Below, piece after piece: positions 61,472 to 64,000 of a stretch of DNA of 64,000 bases (position 1 is the first letter of the stretch; each line of letters begins with the position of its first letter). The stretch comes from Nocardioides sp. SYSU D00065 (lineage in GTDB: Bacteria; Actinomycetota; Actinomycetes; Propionibacteriales; Nocardioidaceae), in NCBI RefSeq assembly GCF_017916425.1, contig NZ_JAFMSX010000001.1, positions 1-64,000 of the forward strand, read 5' to 3'. The position numbers and the translations under genes were made by a program. A model generated the notes under the pieces. It searched no databases and was not told the origin of the DNA. It saw nothing but the letters and a program-made list of their open reading frames with translations.

Positions 61472-62275
61472 TCAGCGGCGCGCAGCCGCGTAGCAGGCGA
61501 CAGCCGTAGCGGCTGCGACGTTGAGGGAGTCGATGCCGGCGCGCATCGGGATGATCGCGCGTCGCTCGGCGGTCGCCTCCCAGCGCGACGACAGGCCGTG
61601 CCCCTCCGATCCCAGCACCAACGCGAGGCGGTCGACCCCCTCGACGGCCTCCTCGATCGGCCGCGCGTCGGGGGCGAGCGTCAGCGCGACGGTCGTGAAG
61701 CCGCGCCGCGCGAGGTCGGGCAGGGCGTCGTACCAGTCCGGGAGCCGCGTCCACGGCGTGGTGAACACCGCGCCCATGCCGACCTTGATGGAGCGCCGGT
61801 ACAGCGGGTCGGCGCAGCGGGGTGCGAGCACCACCGCGTCGAAGCCGAGCGCCGCACCCGAGCGGAAGATCGCACCGACGTTGGTGTGGTCGACGAGGTC
61901 CTCCAGCACGAGGACCGACCTGGCGCCGTCCAGTACCTCGTCGAGCGGCGGCAGCGGTCGCCGCCGGAGGGAGGCCAGGGCGCCGCGGTGCACGTGGAAC
62001 CCGGTGACCTGCTCGATCAGCGCCTCCGGCAGGACGTAGCACGGTCCATCGCTGCGGTCGAGGACGTCGCCGAGGCCCTCGAGCCACCGCGGCGCCATCA
62101 GGAAGGAGCGCGCCTCGTAGCCGGCCTCGACCGCACGTCGCACCACCTTCCCCCCCTCGGCGAGGAAGAGCCCGTGCTCGGCCTCGAGGTGCTTGCGGAG
62201 CTCGACGTCGCGCAGGTCGCGGTAGTCGCCGAGCCTGGGGTCGCCGGCATCGGAGATCTCGACGAGGTCAGCCAC
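61472..62275 (-). CDS. TrmH/SpoU-family RNA methyltransferase (second copy, convergent)
   Basis: A 267-aa SPOUT methylase with the N-domain GLFLAEGGKVVRRAVEAG and catalytic motifs LEDLVDHTNVGAIFRSGAAL, LVLGSEGHGLSS and IPMRAGIDSLNVAAATAVAC. It overlaps the CobA-type gene by 8 nt and is translated with it. Sequence similarity with the gene at 60633 is limited to the motifs, so these are family paralogues rather than a recent duplication. Confidence 0.87.
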   Translation of the reverse strand: MADLVEISDAGDPRLGDYRDLRDVELRKHLEAEHGLFLAEGGKVVRRAVEAGYEARSFLMAPRWLEGLGDVLDRSDGPCYVLPEALIEQVTGFHVHRGALASLRRRPLPPLDEVLDGARSVLVLEDLVDHTNVGAIFRSGAALGFDAVVLAPRCADPLYRRSIKVGMGAVFTTPWTRLPDWYDALPDLARRGFTTVALTLAPDARPIEEAVEGVDRLALVLGSEGHGLSSRWEATAERRAIIPMRAGIDSLNVAAATAVACYAAARR

Positions 62276-63515
62276 GCCCGTAGTGTGCCGGACGGGCCAC
62301 GGCCACCACGTCGCCGACGACGATGATGGCCGGCGGGACGACTCGGTGGGCGACGAGGTCGTCGGCCAGCGAGCCGAGCGTGGTGAGGACGGTGCGCTCG
62401 GTCGGCATGGTGCCGTCGACGACGACGGCGACCGGCGTGTCGGCCGAGCGGCCGCCGGCCAGCAGCGCGGCGGCGATCGACGGGGCGTTGTCGACGGCCA
62501 TCAGGAGCACCAGCGTGCCGCGGAGGCGCGCGAGCGCGTCCCAGGCGACCAGGGAGTCGGGATGGCCGGGCGGCAGGTGGCCGGACACGACGGTGAACTC
62601 GTGGGCCACCCCGCGGTGGGTCACTGGGATGCCGACCCGTGCCGGGACCGCGATGGCGGAGGTCAGGCCGGGCACGACGGTGACCGGCACGTCGGCGCCG
62701 GCACAGGCCAGCAGCTCCTCAAAGCCTCGCCCGAAGACGAAGTTGTCACCCCCCTTGAAGCGCACCACCCGCTTGCCGGCACGGGCCCGGTCGACGATCA
62801 CCTCGTTGATCGTGTCCTGCGAGGCCGAGCGCCCACGAGGCAGCTTCGCCACGTCGATCAGCTCGACGTGGGCCGGGAGCTCGTCGAGCAGCTCGCGTGG
62901 AGCGAGCCGGTCGGCGACCACCACGTCGGCCGAGGCGAGCGCATGGCGAGCGGCCACCGTGACCAGCTCGGGCTCACCGGGCCCGCCGCCCACGAGGACC
63001 ACGCCCGGCGTGCGGTCGAGGGCGTCGGAGGCGGTGAGGTGGCCGTCGCGCAGCGCCGTGATGATGTCGTCGCGCAGGGCGGCGGACTTCTGCGGCTCGC
63101 GGTTGCCGAGCACGCCGACGCTCACGCTGCCGTGGTGCCCGACGGCCGGTGTCCAGGCGGTGCCGCCGAGCGCGTCGTCGCTGCGGACGCAGAAGGTGTG
63201 GCGGCTCTCGGCCGCCTCGGCGACCTGAGCGTTGACGTCGCCGTCGTCCGTCGCCGCGATGACGTACCACGCGCCGTCGAGGTCGGACTCGACGAAGTCG
63301 CGCTGCACCCACGTCAGCTCGCCGGCGAGACCCTCGATCGCCGGGGTCACCTCCGGACTGATGACGGTCACGTCGGCCCCGGTCGCGAGGAGTGCGGGCA
63401 GGCGCCGCTGGGCGACGTGGCCGCCGCCGACCACGACGACCTTGCGACCGGCCAGCACCAGCCCGGCCAGGTAGGGGCGGTCCACAGGGGCAGGAGTCGA
63501 TCCGTTCTCACGCAC
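62268..63515 (-). CDS. cobA: Uroporphyrinogen-III C-methyltransferase with siroheme-synthase-like N-terminus
   Basis: A 415-aa fusion. The N-terminal half has the precorrin-2 dehydrogenase fold (GRKVVVVGGGHVAQRRL, then YVIAATDDGDVNAQVAEAA). The C-terminal half is a SAM-dependent tetrapyrrole methylase (VLVGGGPGEPELVTVAARH, VVADRLAP, VVRFKGGDNFVFGRG and VVPGLTSAIAVPA). It makes precorrin-2 and leads to siroheme or cobalamin. I chose GTG 63515 with GACAAT 5 nt upstream; the longer frame to 63545 seems unlikely. Confidence 0.9.
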   Translation of the reverse strand: MRENGSTPAPVDRPYLAGLVLAGRKVVVVGGGHVAQRRLPALLATGADVTVISPEVTPAIEGLAGELTWVQRDFVESDLDGAWYVIAATDDGDVNAQVAEAAESRHTFCVRSDDALGGTAWTPAVGHHGSVSVGVLGNREPQKSAALRDDIITALRDGHLTASDALDRTPGVVLVGGGPGEPELVTVAARHALASADVVVADRLAPRELLDELPAHVELIDVAKLPRGRSASQDTINEVIVDRARAGKRVVRFKGGDNFVFGRGFEELLACAGADVPVTVVPGLTSAIAVPARVGIPVTHRGVAHEFTVVSGHLPPGHPDSLVAWDALARLRGTLVLLMAVDNAPSIAAALLAGGRSADTPVAVVVDGTMPTERTVLTTLGSLADDLVAHRVVPPAIIVVGDVVAVARPAHYGRG

Positions 63516-63564
63516 GGTGCATTGTCGCTGGCCACCGGCTGGCACCGATGGCTAGGTTCGAGGG

Positions 63565-64000
63565 ATGAGCACCTCGCGAACAGGCCTCGAGCGCCCCGTG
63601 GCGCCCAATCCGTACGACCTGCTGCCGGCGACCGCGTCGTTCACCCTCACCAGCGACGACGTCACCGACGGCGCCCCGCTCCAGGACGAGCAGGTCGCCG
63701 CTCACGGCAACACCTCGCCGCAGCTCAGCTGGTCCGGCGCCCCCGAGGGCACGCGGTCCTACGTCGTGACCTGCTTCGACCCGGACGCGCCGACCCCGAG
63801 CGGGTTCTGGCACTGGTGCCTGGTCGACCTCCCGGCCGACGTCACCTCGCTCGACGCCGGGGCGGCCTCGCGTCCACTTCCGGGCAGCGCGTTCCACGTG
63901 CGCAACGACGGGGGCGAGAAGGGCTTCATGGGGGCCGCACCGCCGCCGGGCGACCAGCCGCATCGCTACTTCTTCGTGGTGCACGCGGTGGGCGAGGACT
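63565..64000 (+). CDS. YbhB/YbcL-family PEBP protein (cut by the window edge)
   Basis: At least 145 codons are visible. [40 protein letters not shown] and the C-terminal part of the fold [11 protein letters not shown] match the phosphatidylethanolamine-binding / Raf-kinase-inhibitor-like family (YbhB/YbcL). The bacterial role is unclear. ATG 63565 lies 6 nt after TAGGTT. Divergent from the CobA-type gene; the 3' end is off the window. Confidence 0.88.
   Translation, partial: MSTSRTGLERPVAPNPYDLLPATASFTLTSDDVTDGAPLQDEQVAAHGNTSPQLSWSGAPEGTRSYVVTCFDPDAPTPSGFWHWCLVDLPADVTSLDAGAASRPLPGSAFHVRNDGGEKGFMGAAPPPGDQPHRYFFVVHAVGED

Overview
The window is about 72% GC with dense, mostly minus-strand operons. 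It reads as chromosome of a high-GC actinobacterium, most likely Nocardioidaceae (Nocardioides-like). Signs are a mycothiol-dependent MDMPI-family enzyme, the argCJBDFRGH order, a RibM/PnuX-type transporter in the rib operon, GuaB1, a DUF222/HNH protein, an infC AUC start and many apparently leaderless genes. The genus call is an inference from gene content, not from rRNA.

Layout. 1-400: promoters and leader of an rRNA operon that runs off the left edge (minus strand). 411-9668: arginine operon argC-J-B-D-F-R-G-H plus a 3-methyladenine glycosylase gene, almost all joined by ATGA/GTGA overlaps. 9758-14247: MDMPI-family gene, strong terminator, pheST. 14448-18929: response regulator, a histidine kinase fused to a large DUF4173-like membrane domain, and a separate PAS kinase. 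18939-21476: DUF4031, an rRNA methylase and infC-rpmI-rplT. 21781-27493: small housekeeping genes plus hisG/hisE. 27513-31928: FMN riboswitch and ribD-ribE-ribM-ribBA-ribH. 32043-34973: M20 peptidase, tRNA-Leu(GAG), secreted beta-propeller protein.

34984-41751 is the most coherent catabolic block: an amine-type permease divergent from a FadR regulator, then a glutamine-synthetase-like ligase, aldehyde dehydrogenase, short-chain dehydrogenase and class-I amidotransferase hydrolase. Together they could glutamylate an amino-alcohol, oxidise it twice and hydrolyse it. Ethanolamine fits better than putrescine because an SDR is present and no amine oxidase is seen.

41763-52107 is a looser accessory stretch: VanZ, lipoprotein, two tiny proteins, BCCT transporter, a LysR effector domain without HTH, a sugar-nucleotide-type epimerase, an S66 peptidase broken by an amber codon, GNAT, a phosphotransferase, an HNH protein, a beheaded methyltransferase and an IS5-type transposase fragment. 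52108-64000 returns to ordered operons: guaB1-sulfotransferase-nucleosidase, aromatic amino acid decarboxylase, two coupled acyl-CoA dehydrogenases under a 17-bp palindrome, peptide deformylase, two TrmH/SpoU methylases, a siroheme/CobA protein and a PEBP-family protein cut by the right edge.

No intact mobile element, prophage, CRISPR array or recognised defence system is visible.
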